From: Xestospongia muta
Taxonomy: Eukaryota; Porifera; Demospongiae; Haplosclerida; Petrosiidae
Assembly (NCBI GenBank): GCA_963693285.1
Contig: OY848918.1
Coordinates: 558,001-622,000, forward strand
DNA: 64,000 bases
Direction: 5' to 3'
In this document: positions 11,801 through 24,600 of the stretch, piece after piece
How the letters are laid out: every line of letters begins with the position of its first letter
How positions within the stretch are numbered: the stretch's first letter is position 1
Translations under genes and position numbers: made by a program
Notes under the pieces: generated by a model
What the model was told of the DNA's origin: nothing
Database searches by the model: none
Seen by the model: the letters and a program-made list of their open reading frames with translations, nothing else

Positions 11801-13587
11801 TATGTTATGAATTTAGTATAACTAATCTTTATCTATGAATGTAATAGGACATGTACAGTCTACTTGGTATGTTGGTACAATAACAGATTATTGTTGATTT
11901 GAAAGTAACTAATGTTGACTAATACACCAGTTTAGTTGACACCTAGTAATATAATATGTGACTTTGTGGTTAAAATGAGACCCCTAGTGTGGTCAATTTT
12001 GGCTGGAGGGGTCTTAAGATGAGGGGTCCAATAATGTCTGGGGTCTACTGTCAGGGCTGTGTTTACACATTAGTAAGTGTTACTACATTCCTAACATATT
12101 GTGGCTAACATACAATGGGCTTCTACTAATTAGCAGTAACTATTTGATCTGTTGTTATATGGTATTGTCCTTGAAAGGATATTACCACATTCCTGTGTTG
12201 CTATGGTATTAGAAATTCCCAAACTAAATAAATTTTAACTTTATAGACTACCTCTTAGTGTTTATGACACCTTCTATAATATTGTGATTGTACATACATT
12301 GGGGTGTGTTTAAGTGTTACTAACTCATTTGGTTGTGAAGGACCATCTGATAGTCATATCATGTTATAGTGTATGTACTATTGGGAATACACTGATATAT
12401 ATAATAGATACTGAATAGTATGTCAATAGTTTATTGTATTGACAAAGACATTCATCATTATATGACCCATTGAGAACAAGTTGTATTGTGGGAGTATTAA
12501 CAGATATGATACACCTATCACACACATATTATAATAGTGACTACTATGTCATATACACACCACACTAAAGGGAGTAGGTAGTGGAATATATCAACCATAT
12601 CATAGTTTAAGTATCTAATTACATCTCCTACACAAATAAACACGATTATCAGCATTCTCCTTTAACGACTAGTGTCTTTAAGCCATGTAAGGTGTTAACT
12701 TTCAACCTTATTTTAGTAGTATGTATTGTAATAAGGTGTTAGTTAGTAGCATGTATCCTGTTAAGGTGTTGAGGTGTGACAAGTGAGTGACAGTTAAGTG
12801 ACAGAGATTGTACAACATGCAACAGCATGTAAAATGATAACGCAACAATACTTGGAATTCATTATGTCAATAGCTGACTGGATAATCAGATAAGGATTAT
12901 CATGTTGTTGTCAATCATTATAATGAGAATATTTTGAACAACAATGTCTGAGATGTAAGGTTTCTAATGTTATCAAGCTAGCTTTGGCAAGGCCTCTAAT
13001 TTGTTAAATTTCATTTGACTATAACAGTCCCTATCACTAAACTGAATACCATATAAGGTCATTGTGGTTTTATACCTGAATTATATGTAATCAGAGCTGA
13101 GTGAATGGTCAGGTTTCCTTTATATTGGTAGGTTTAGTCAGGAACTCATAATGGGATATTAAGACAAGGAGTAGATATTGATTTGTCACTATTTACAATG
13201 TAGTTTTAATTATAGTATACAATACTTGTAAGGAGATGTTACTCTAGTCACGTTGTTGATACAACGAATTAAGTCAACTGGTCCATCTGTCAGGAATGTT
13301 AGTATTCCACTCAATGTGTGGTAGTAATGTTAGCATTAGGTCTAGTGTTGTCTCTTTGTGTTAGTTTTTTGACAAACCAGTTATTCTAGTTTTACTTTCA
13401 TTGTATACAATATATTTGGCAATGAACATATTGTTGACATAACTCTGCTCTGCTATGACAAATTACACAAAAGTCTTGTTATTTTGTACATTTACATAAG
13501 TCAGTCACATGTGTTTTTGTATTATATCATAGTTGTGGACACAATGGAATTAGACAAGTACATATTTACAATAATATAGTTTCAGAA

Positions 13588-13661
<74 letters not shown>

Positions 13662-14877
13662 GTGACTCATATCAAGTTGAAAGAGGAGGAGGAAAAGGAA
13701 AGTAAGTCGTGTACTTGTTAACATGACAACATGTACTTGTTAACATGACAACATGTACTTGTTAACATGACAACATGTACTTGTTGTTTACATGACAATA
13801 ACACTGTGAGATACAATTTTCAGCTGTCCACATAAATAGAGATAAATTGGTAGATGGTATCATACTGTCTCCATTAATGTCAGCTGTAAAATATAGAGTG
13901 TGTTTAACATGTGTTAGATCAGCTGAGATATATAGGTCATAGCTATGTTTAAACTTGTTGTTGAGTTTATATTAACTTTGCTGAGCTAGGTCTATTGCAC
14001 AATCCATGAATATTGTTTTCTTAATGAGTGTTATTTTATGTGCTTATCACATGATTATCATGTGACATATTGTGTGATATAGGGGTGTGACAGTTGAAGA
14101 ACTTGATATTGACATTGGAACTGAACTTAAGGGGACATCGTCAGGAGGTGGTAAAACTCAAACAGATCAGCCCTTAACGGAGAAGGTATATTATCCATCA
14201 ATATAATGTTGATATTATATTTTGTAATAGCCTGAACTACATTATGCTGACTTAGAGCATTTTCAAAGGAAGCCTCAACAAGGTGGCCAACATGCATCTG
14301 CCCCTAAACCTCAACCAATTCAAGAGGTAACACCTGTTATTTTGTGGTATATTGAATTTCTATTCATTTGAAAAGATTGAAATCTTATCTATTAACAATG
14401 AATCATGTGATGCCCCATATCATAGAACAATAAATGTACTGAGTATACAGACATTGTCTAATATCTAATGGTTTAATACAATTGTGACATTGACAAAGCA
14501 TCGAGTTGACTTTATACTCAATGATATGATGTACTAGCACATCAATAGCTATAATACCACACAAGAGGTTACTATGTATCATACAAGGTTACTATGTATC
14601 ATACATCGACTTTATACTCAATGATATGATGTACTAGCACATCAATAGCTCTAGTATCATACAAGGTTACTAATACAAGGTTACTAGAGTCTACTCATGT
14701 ATCTAGTTACACTATAAAGTCTATTGTCTATGTCTATGGGAAATGTTCTCTTAATGTTTTGATAGCATAGTAATCTCTTGTAATTCTATTATATCATGTG
14801 ATTTCTCTGTATTATTATTGTAGATACATTATGCTGAAATTAAGCCTCAAGATTCTACACAGACATCAGCGACATAG
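8899..14877 (+). CDS. R2: Ig3-FN3(3) transmembrane receptor with tandem ITIMs
   Basis: Twelve exons (8899-9325, 9373-9660, 9709-9984, 10040-10339, 10394-10705, 10830-11132, 11392-11490, 11538-11645, 13662-13701, 14083-14185, 14231-14326, 14824-14877) give 2406 bp, 801 aa. Exon 1 holds signal peptide plus a V-like Ig domain (Cys, Trp and Cys visible). Ig2 lacks both cysteines and Ig3 keeps only the second. Three FN3 domains follow, one per exon, then a Thr/Pro stalk, a TM helix (about 673-699) and a roughly 100-residue tail. The tail has two consensus ITIMs: LHYADL (Y757) and IHYAEI (Y787), 30 residues apart. In ITIM receptors, phosphorylated pairs recruit SH2 phosphatases; that is family knowledge, not shown here. 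The 2-kb intron after the TM exon (11646-13661) ends in a (CT)35 tract. The start is the first ATG before the signal peptide. Decayed inverted copies of its middle exons lie at 1.9-4.8 kb. Confidence 0.88.
13591..13660 (+). repeat. (CT)~35 microsatellite serving as polypyrimidine tract
   Basis: About 70 bp of uninterrupted CT ends directly in the AG acceptor of R2 exon 9 (13662), the first exon wholly in the cytoplasmic tail. It is therefore the splice-site pyrimidine tract itself. Confidence 0.85.
13711..13799 (+). repeat. 22-bp tandem repeat in R2 intron
   Basis: Three exact copies of gtacttgttaacatgacaac plus at follow each other from 13711, then a fourth with changes. It lies just downstream of the donor of exon 9; no function is evident. 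Confidence 0.8.
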
Positions 14878-15927
14878 TTTGAGACTAATACGTGGGTGGG
14901 GTTATAGCAGTTGTTTTAATTGGCTTGTTTTAATATAGCTAGCTATTTAGTGTAGTGGTATATTCCCTGTAATTCAGTAGTGATATAGGACTAATGATAT
15001 TTTCTTTTTTAACTACATTATATAATGTATTATGTTAGATTTTTATTAACACTTCACTATTTAAGAACACATTTAAATTCCGTTTTAAGTTTTTTTTTCA
15101 TTTAGTTATTTTATTTTAGTGTTAAAGTACTTTTGAGTTTCATTTTGCCAATCAAATAAAAACAAACTTTATTAATGGAGGTGGAGCTTAGTAGCTGTGG
15201 GTGTGGTTAGTACAACACGTGACATGTCATAATGACATCATTATGTTATGCAATCAATGTATGAATCTAGTTAGCACGTGTTGACAGATTTATGTCTTAA
15301 TAGGTCTGTTGTGCCTTCAAGAATTATCTCTGTTTCTCCCTCCAAAACAGTTCCCTTGTTTGTTATTTTGTTATATAAATCTTTATTAGTCACATGACTT
15401 GATCTCTCTATATACATATAATCCAGTTATATTGTAATACAGTGTACATTATCAGTAATGGATGTCTACCATAACAGTTCATCTATATAGTATCTATCTC
15501 ATAGTTACTGACTGATAACTCAATAATGAAGCTAGTTCTATTATTGTCCATCATTCTATACCCCAGACCATCATTCTAAAAATATTAGTCATTCTACATA
15601 ACATGTTATACATGATGATGATCCATTAATGATGAATATTAATAGATACATACTACATACAATGAGTATGTAGTGAGTTAGGATCATTGTATTTCATGAG
15701 ATATTAATGTCAACAGACAGTGTCTAGAGCATATATATATTGATCACCAATATTATCAACCAGTATCTATCATAATCCATTGAGTATCAACCTTCATTGT
15801 AATTAAACAGAGTATGTGTAACAATAAAAAGTAGTTTTTGACTGGCCCTTGCCAAGAACAACATAACGATTACATAACAACAACAGTAACAACAGTTACC
15901 ATAATAACATCACTGATATCTATGAGA
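14878..15927. other. R2 3' flank and intergenic DNA
   Basis: An AATAAA at 15155-15160, 278 bases past the R2 stop, is the best polyadenylation signal. The rest is AT-rich with no recognised exon or element. Confidence 0.5.
15155..15160 (+). terminator. Candidate poly(A) signal of R2
   Basis: Canonical AATAAA, 278 bases after the TAG of R2 and on the same strand. An AT-rich genome gives such hexamers by chance, so confidence is moderate. Confidence 0.5.
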
Positions 15928-16171
15928 CAGATACTGAATGGATACTCAATAGATAATGAATAGATACCGAATAGATAATGAATGGATACTGAATAGATAA
16001 TAAATTGATACTCAATAGCTAATAAATGGATACTGTATAGATAATAAATAGATACTCAATAGATAATAAATGGATACTCAATAGATAATAAATAGATACT
16101 CAATAGATAATAAATGGATACTCAATAGCTAATAAATGGATAGATATTAAATAGATACTGAATAGACTCTA
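15928..16171 (+). repeat. About 22-bp minisatellite
   Basis: Roughly eleven diverged copies of a unit like gatactcaatagataataaa (22 bp) in direct array, with agct/agat and ggat/agat alternations. Non-coding. Confidence 0.75.
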
Positions 16172-16504
16172 AAACTGAAGCTAATATTAAAATAACGTTT
16201 TGAAGGTCAAGATACAAACTAGACAATACTACATTTCTTGAAACAATGCCAAACCATTAGTTCATAAAATAAACAATGATAGTCATAGTTATTTTAAAAG
16301 ATTATATTTGCTCAAGAGATATATATCATGATCATTTATTAGCTACTAAACTTCTATCTGTAGAACAATAGTTTGTGTCAGTTATTCTGCCAGTTAACTG
16401 GATAGCTTAAGTAATGGAGTACTAACTACCTCATTGACATTCTATATAGTCCATGTAGACAGTAAAGTAGATACTTATTTTTAGCGATTTTTTGAAATTG
16501 CTAA

Positions 16505-16585
16505 ACTCAACTTAGAAATAGTCTGGTGTTGCCGAACCTTTGTTAAGAGAGAAAGGGTCTGGGGACAAGTATATTAGGACTTGTA
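16505..16585 (-). repeat. Inverted, diverged monomer of the 82-88 bp satellite
   Basis: The stretch agtctggtgttgccgaac to ggggacaagtatattaggac is the reverse complement, with about a quarter of bases changed, of one unit of the array at 16759-18497. It faces the array from the left. Confidence 0.65.
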
Positions 16586-16758
16586 TAGGAGGAATGCAGA
16601 TATGGGTTGAGGATACATGGACCTCAGATTAAGAGCAGAGTTTCAACCTCTCTCAAAGACTTTACTAGTCATTGTTGACTCACGTGGAATAGGTATTAAG
16701 TGAAAAGGAGGAGTTCATAAGTGCACAAGATGCTCTGTGACATGAATGATTTTAGCAG

Positions 16759-18497
16759 GCTGTACCAGTCTTATATGTGTTTGTCACCAGACCCTTCCTC
16801 TCTCAATGAAAGGTCGGCAATGCCAAACTAAATCTTTCAGGCTGTACCAGTCCTATATGTGTTTGTCACCAGACCCTTCCTCTCTCAATGAAGGGTCAGG
16901 TCGGCAATGCCAAACTAAATCTTTCGGGCTGTATCGGTCCTATACGTGTTTGTCACCAGACCCTTCCTCTCTCAATGAAGGGTCGGCAATGCCAAACTAA
17001 ATCTTGCAGGCTGTACCAGTCCTATATGTGTTTGTCACCAGACCCTTCCTCTCTCAATGAAGGGTCGGCAATGCCAAACTAAATCTTGCAGGCTGTACCA
17101 GTCCTATATGTGTTTGTCACCAGACCCTTCCTCTCTCAATGAAGGGTCAGGTCGGCAATGCCAAACTAAATCTTTCGGGCTGTATCGGTCCTATACGTGT
17201 TTGTCACCAGACCCTTCCTCTCTCAATGAAGGGTCGGCAATGCCAAACTAAATCTTTCAGGCTGTACCAGTCCTATATGTGTTTGTCACCAGACCCTTCC
17301 TCTCTCAATGAAGGGTCGGCAATGCCAAACTAAATCTTTCAGGCTGTACCAGTCCTATATGTGTTTGTCACCAGACCCTTCCTCTCTCAATGAAGGGTCG
17401 GGTTGGCAATGCCAAGCTAAATCTTTTGGGCTGTATCGGTCCTATATGTGTTTGTCACCAGACCCTTCCTCTCTCAATGAAGGATCGGCAATGCCAAACT
17501 AAATCTTTCAGGCTGTATCAGTCCTATTATGTGTTTGTCACCAGACGCTTCCTCTCTCAATGAAGGGTCGGCAATGCCAAACTAAATCTTGCAGGCTGTA
17601 CCAGTCCTATATGTGTTTGTCACCAGACCCTTCCTCTCTCAATGAAGGGTCGGCAATGCCAAACTAAATCTTTCGGGCTGTATCGGTCCTATTATGTGTT
17701 TGTCACCAGACACTTCCTCTCTCAATGAAGGGTCGGCAATGCCAAACTAAATTATTCAGGCTGTACCAGTCCTATATGTGTTTGTTACCAGACCCTTCCT
17801 CTCTCAATGAAGTGTCGGCAATGCCAAACTAAATCTTTTAGGCTGTACCAGTCCTATATGTGTTTGTCACCAGACGCTTCCTCTCTCAATGAAGGGTCGG
17901 GTCGGCAATGCCAAACTAAATCTTTTAGGCTGTACCAGTCCTATATGTGTTTGTCACCAGACGCTTCCTCTCTCAATGAAGGGTCGGGTCGGCAATGCCA
18001 AGCTAAATCTTTTGGGCTGTATCGGTCCTATATGTGTTTGTCACCAGACCCTTCCTCTCTCAATGAAGGGTCGGCAATGCCAAACTAAATCTTTTGGGCT
18101 GTATTGGTCCTATTATGTGTTTGTCACCAGACCCTTCCTCTCTCAATGAAGGGTCGGCAATGCCAAACTAAATCTTTCAGGCTGTACCGGTCCTATATGT
18201 GTTTGTCACCAGACCCTTCCTCTCTCAATGAAGGGTCGGCAATGCCAAACTAAATCTTGCAGGCTGTACCGGTCCTATATGTGTTTGTCACCAGACCCTT
18301 CCTCTCTCAATGAAGGGTCGGCAATGCCAAACTAAATCTTGCAGGCTGTACCGGTCCTATATGTGTTTGTCACCAGACCCTTCCTCTCTCAATGAAGGGT
18401 CGGCAATGCCAAACTAAATCTTGCAGGCTGTACCGGTCCTATATGTGTTTGTCACCAGACCCTTCCTCTCACTGAAGGGTCGGCAATGCCAAACTAA
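16759..18497 (+). repeat. Minisatellite of about 21 units, 82-88 bp each
   Basis: The block cttcctctctcaatgaaggg occurs about 21 times. Two length classes alternate: about 82 bp, and about 87-88 bp with an extra gggtc-type hexamer before ggcaatgcc. Units differ by a few bases. Short ORFs read through in every frame because the unit lacks stops; they are artefacts. The array ends at ggcaatgccaaactaag before unique sequence. Confidence 0.9.
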
Positions 18498-18893
18498 GTT
18501 AGTATACATGAAAACAAGTACCACATTAGATTCTATCAATAGCTTAATACTGTATTATGTATTAAATTAAAGGGTGTGGCTTCAATTAAAAGAGACGTAA
18601 TAATATATTATAAAGCAGCTGTCAACAATACTTAGTATACTACATTAAATGTGGGATTAGTACAGTATTGTCTATGAGGTCATGGATAATTAATTATAGG
18701 TTAATTATAGGTTAAGGGTTAAAGGATATAGTGTGTATTAATTAATTAATCCTATGAGAATTGACGCTGATTATCTGATCAAAAGAATTTTATCAGATAT
18801 GATACCATATGACTTACACTCAACATAATGTAGTAATCATTATCTTATCTAACACCCACAATAATAATTAGTAAGGAACTCTTGTAATAATAC
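18498..18893. other. Intergenic AT-rich DNA
   Basis: No exon, element end or repeat recognised apart from a short direct repeat (ttaattataggttaattatagg) near 18690. Confidence 0.4.
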
Positions 18894-19096
18894 TGTGGAG
18901 TAGTAACAGGGGGGCAGTTGCCTCCCCAATATTGAAGCTGGGGAGGCATCCCCCCCCCAATATTTACAGTTCAGCATGTAAGCATAGTCCTGCTACACTT
19001 ATCTATATAATTTATTTTAATTGATTAAATATCGACTTCGTTTTGTGAATCATTTTGGGCTGCCCCCCCAATAAAATTTTCCTTCCTACCCCATAG
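18894..19096. mobile_element. Short hAT-like non-autonomous element
   Basis: The left end tgtggagtagtaacagggg and the complement of the right end (atggggtaggaaggaaaa then ggggggcag) are similar to each other and to the ends of the hAT relic at 57777-58403 (cataggggtaggaacc, ggggggct). The interior is a G-run/C-run hairpin near 18905-18955. No clear target-site duplication. Confidence 0.5.
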
Positions 19097-19360
19097 CAAT
19101 AGGACCCTGTGCGATCATATGTTAGGTCACCTCCCATTAAAACTGGCTCTGGTGTACAAAATCTATTGAAAGTCTAACTGGTAATCTTAAAAAGAACAGC
19201 TTCAACTGTTTATATGGAAATGTCTTTGTAGGCACACATGACGTATGATAATATACTGCAGTTTGTTATGTATCAAGTATAATTTGATGAGATCATGTCA
19301 ACAATGAGTCTCTATTCCCTAGTCCTCTAATCTACTACACTCTAAATATAGTAACACGTA

Positions 19361-20113
19361 ATGTATGTTACTATATTTAGTAACATATGGTATCTTGAGC
19401 AAACGGAGAGCATGCAATTACATCATCCCCTCATGGCAACCGTTGCTAACCACCATCTTGTGAGGCAACGAGCACTCACGTTGCATATGGTCACTATAAC
19501 AATTGTTATGATGGAGCAAGTATCAGAATATTATAGTTGTTTGTCTGCAGAATCCAAGCAAAGATGCACTGATAAGATAACTGAAGTTGGCCTCAGGAAG
19601 GATCCATATGCAATTCCAAGTAAGCTTGGCAGGCAGAGACTAACCAGGTTCCAAAAGTGGCATGGAATGATATGTTTGTATATATGGTCGCTACTCCAAA
19701 TGCTTATACCAAGGAAGAGATCAAGGTAAGTAGCTCAGCATGAAACGTGAACAGCTAGTACTAGTAGCTATAAATATTATTACTACTGGATTTGTAGAGA
19801 TGGAAGGGGATGCTAGTGGGTGATAGGTAATAATCCTTCAAATTTCTGCATGACCAAGGACAGTTCAGGAATGGCTAGCTATATAGGCATTTTAGTATAA
19901 TACATGCATGGCTTATATCACATGCATCATGCAGGGTGTTGGAAGCTATCAAGGGAATATTCATATTACTATCAAGTGCAAGTTCAACTGAATGTGTGTA
20001 TTTTGTGTAAGTATGGGTATTTTGTGGTTTGGACTGAAGGGAAAATGGCCATGGAGAGGATTACAATGCAACTACTGGAACCTACACATTACAATATATG
20101 TACTATTATATAA
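19361..20113 (+). pseudogene. Relic of a YqaJ-type nuclease/recombinase family gene
   Basis: Two separated coding pieces. The first (ATG at 19510, MEQVSEYYSCLSAESKQR, then GLRKDPYAI) switches frame at about 19625 and continues as WNDMFVYMVATPNAYTKEE to a GTAAG donor at about 19728. That order (LxxDPY, then W..V..Y.., then Y.....KAY-type) is typical of the N-terminus of multicopy invertebrate proteins that end in a YqaJ domain. The second, at 19930-20060, reads YSYYYQVQVQLNVCILC and FVVWTE..MAMERI, matching the YqaJ core (YY.Q.Q.QL......FVVWT). The frameshift and missing exons argue for a dead copy. Family assignment rests on remembered motifs. Confidence 0.5.
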
Positions 20114-20292
20114 TATGATATAATACAGACATATTTGACTCACAGCTGTCAGTGGTGGCTAGGTAGTTGATCTCCCATTATTGAACAGTCCTTGTTGGGT
20201 CACATAGACTTTTATTGTCTTAGAGCTTGTCATATTATTAGAGATGGTTTAATTTCTAAAATAGAAATAATAGAATAACTAGTTCATCTAAG

Positions 20293-20329
20293 AGAGAGTG
20301 AGTGAGTGAGAGAGAGTGAGAGAAAGAGA

Positions 20330-20421
<92 letters not shown>
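20293..20421 (+). repeat. (GA)n microsatellite
   Basis: About 130 bp of GA/GT-GA repeats, uninterrupted from about 20343 to 20421. The Arg/Glu-repeat ORF read through it is an artefact. Confidence 0.9.
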
Positions 20422-20425
<4 letters not shown>

Positions 20426-20661
20426 CCTTACATGAATCAAACTACGAGGGAAAGATTTGGTGGGAGGTTCTACTGCGCATGTGCAAACGATCAATTATAA
20501 CTATTAACAATTATTGCTAATAACTACATTATTAATATGATAGTAATGATAAAATACAGAAATAACAGAATAAAATGATACATACACAAGAGATAGTTGC
20601 AGTACAAAAAATCTAAGCAGTGATATGAGATATAGTACAGTAGAAGAGAGAGAGAGAGACA

Positions 20662-21584
20662 TTACACATCAGTAGCATAGTCAATTTTAGGTGGTAATCT
20701 GTCAATATCATACAATATCCTATTGATCTATAGAAAGATAGTAATCATATAAATCAATGAATATTGAATTATATTTGAAACATATAAATGTGAGTAATAT
20801 TAATGTTAAGAGAAGAGCCAATTCTTGATGTGTTGTTAGTAAAGCCATAAAACCAACGTCAATTACTGATACCACATTATATAGTATGAACTAGTTATGA
20901 TAATACTTTACTTACTGATGGAGCTGAATTACTAAAGAAGGTTGCACTTTTATTTCCAATCTCAGCATAGACATGAGTTACTTTCTCTGCTGATCCACCA
21001 TATGCGCTATCAGTTGGATCGTGGTAAGGTGATGTTCTTCTGACTGGTAAAATAGGTACCATATCTCGATAAGAGTTTGCAAAGACATGACTAGAGTTTG
21101 TTGAAGAGACGCTTTGTGTTCGTTGACGATGATAAGGTGATAGAGAATCCTCATTTATTCCAATTACTGAGGTAGGGGGTGTGTCCTCCTCTGAACCAAT
21201 CTGTTGAGTATTCTTATCTGAGATCGACGAACTTGGAAATCTATTTTAAAACAATTAATTAATTTATGATGAATAAAAAACAATCTTTTATTACTTACAT
21301 GGAATCATTTGTAATATTCATACCACGTCTTGTAATAGCTAATAAGTTAGGATAATAATATATTGTTAATATAATAAGTGTTCACTAACTGTGTTTAGTA
21401 TGTCTTCTCTTTCTTAAAATACATATAATACAAACTGTAGCAATAACCAGTATACATATGAATGTACCACCTACTACTGACCCAACGATAGAAATTATTA
21501 AATAACCTAAAATGAAATAATAAAATATATCATTGAACTTTATAATGTTAATAAGACTTACCATCATCTGAGAATAGGTAGAGC

Positions 21585-21660
<76 letters not shown>

Positions 21661-24600
21661 TATGTCATACAATATGTATCAAATTTAAAACATTCAATAT
21701 AATTTATAAAATCTACAAATTCATAAAATCTCCCTACCAGTAACATGAACATTATTGTATTATGTTAGGGGAAACTATTACACTCAAAATCACATTTTTC
21801 CATGTAATACAAGTAGGTGAAATGGTAACAGCCCAACAGATAATTATGACTTACCAGTTCTAACAATATTACTATAATCACTAAATTGTCCTGTTCCAAC
21901 ATGACTCTGTCCGGCAATACTGAAGGAATAGATACTACCACTTTTAAGAGATTGGACAGTTACTGAGATGTTCTCTCCAGAGCTAGGTTGGTTGGTGACT
22001 GGTACTCTCATTTGAGACACGGTCCCCTGTTCGTTAGACACATTAATGACGTAATTAGTCAGGGGTCCTGAACCAAGTGAATATAATGTAAAACTCAATT
22101 GTACAGAATTGGCTTTAACGTTATCAACTAATGGTTTTGTAGGTTTCCCTGGTGGCCCACGACTGGTTGTTATGGCAACACTATTAAATCTTGTGCCAAT
22201 GACATTACCAATGTGTACATTAATAGTATAGTTGGTACTGGGTTCTAATCCGGTGATGGTGATACTCCCACTCCTTAAATCAATGGAAGAAACAGTTATA
22301 GGTAGTGAGTTAGATGAAGTTAGAGTGATATTAAATGATGTCACTGGAGAACCTCCTGTATATAATAAGTTCCATCTTAATAGAAGAGAACGACCGCCAT
22401 CTAATACTGTAACATTGAAGTAAGTAAGTTTAGGAGCTGAAAAGAAATATATTTATTTATTGGTAATTATAACTGGACACACTTACCACTTTTCAAAGTT
22501 GTAAAGCGGATTTCATTTGAAGGAGAACTTGAACCAACTGTGTTAACTGCATTGACACGAACTATATATGAAGTACTTGGAATAAGATCTGAGATTGTCG
22601 TCATGGTAACATTACTGGGTATTTGACCGGGATACTGTATCAAAGACATCAATTATTATAACTACTAATAAGAGAATAATAAATTACTTGATAGAATGTT
22701 AGTCCGTTATCTTTACTAATGTCCAGTGTGTAATAGTCTGCTGATGCAAAGGGTACTGATGTTTGTTGCCATGACAACGTATATGACTCAGCATCAATAT
22801 TGACGCTAGCAAGATTTTTAGGAGGAGAGGGAATACCTAATAAAATAAGTAATAATTACACTTTATGAATAATTAATAAGTTACCATATATGGTCAAAGA
22901 GTGCTGGATAGTGACAAATCCGTACTCATTGCTAACATTACATACAAATAGTCCATTATCAGTGATGTTAAGTGATGTAATAATGAGACTATTATTGTCA
23001 CCAAATGAGAACCTTCCACTAGTACTATCAACGATGATAAGTGAGTTATCGTTATTAAGTAAGTGTGTCCATTGTGTAGTTGGAGATGGGTTAGATAATA
23101 CAGGACACAACAGGGTAAGAGGATGACCCTCAATTAACATATAAGAATATTTATCTATTGAAGAAGTGATTTCTGGAGCACCTAAAGAATTTATAAATAT
23201 GTAAATTTGTAGTTTATAGCACAAAGAGTAAGTCTGGTCTACTGTAAAATGACCCAGTGACAAATATAGTACATAGACAATATGTCTACTAGTAACAATT
23301 ATAAAAGAATGCTTTAATAAATTGGATATCAATAAACATTTATTTGTAAGACACACACACACACGCGCGTGCGCTATATGCATAAAATATAATACTAGAT
23401 ATTGTATTACTGTAGCATATTATCCAGTTAGTGTTGATACTGGTTAATATCCTGATTGAAATCATCACTACGCTGGATTATGTGACCAATTTATTAAATT
23501 ATGTCTACCATGTCATGGAGGCCATATTAGTTATCACATGCTGTAGGAGATATATTAGTTAATATTGTAACTATATGGCTACAGAGTGTAAACAAATAAA
23601 TTTTGTTGTCATCAAACAATTAAAGATCACAGGATATGAGAGTCTTCACAAATGCAGTGATTTTAAAATGATAAGTAGTAGATATTGGTTACTATTGCTA
23701 TGAATATGAACTTGATGACTGAAGTTCCATTAGGGGAATATGCAATCGTGTATATATATCCTGTGTGTATCCTCAAAAGGTTAGATACGAGTAAAGAAAC
23801 AATTATTAAATTTCCGAAAGTTGTAACATCTCTTACGATTTTTACTAGCGATGTAGTATGTCTCATTCCATTTACAACAGAAAAATGCACTCAACTTACA
23901 TGTACAAATGTAATTATAATTTAACACTATTATAACTGACCACAACATAACCAATGCACTTTTAGCTGCTTACACAGACACATAACTTACTACGAATGTT
24001 AAATAGATACTATTATATGGCTCTATGTCTCAATAGTATCCTTATAATCAGGAAATATCATATGATATACAGTCAATCATATCGCTTATACTGAATATAA
24101 TATCAATGGCCCTTTATCTTGACCTCTCTTTACTTTAAAATGTACATTCTAACAGTTCACTCCTCTGCCACTAAGTCTAACCATCCATTACATTACCCAT
24201 GGAAACAAGAAGTATCTCTACTATAAGAACTGACATCACGTCTATTCAATATGAGTGTGGTATTGTGTGACATGAGTAATTTGTCATGGATCATTTTGCA
24301 ATATATATACTAAATCATTGACTTCACATGTCAACAATTTTGTCTTGAGAATACAACAAACCAAAGGAGTGTCATAATTAATTCATTTATAAAAGACCCT
24401 GGGAATTACATAGGAATGCTCTCAAAGTACAACACAGCTGTAACCAAATGGTTCAGTTTCCTAATCAAAAAAACAATAGGATAGTCTGCAGCTGGTCATA
24501 GACACTCCCATGTGATATCTTGTTAAAAAGGAAGTCAAAAAATTAGTGAAATATGCTTATATTTCACATTCTTACTTACAATGGATATAACATGTATATA

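Noticed and set aside
16746..18149. Overlapping plus-strand ORFs of 64-93 codons
   Set aside because: They are read-through of the 82-88 bp satellite, recur in several frames and have no gene-like features.
16746..18497. CRISPR array
   Set aside because: Units are 82-88 bp with no unique spacers, in a eukaryotic intron-rich context.
20306..20500. Arg/Glu-repeat ORF
   Set aside because: Translation of a (GA)n microsatellite.
21385..21672. ORF starting with a Ser-Leu repeat before the R3 TM segment
   Set aside because: The repeat is the intronic (CT)n tract; only the TM part (21506-21390) is coding, and it has its own acceptor.
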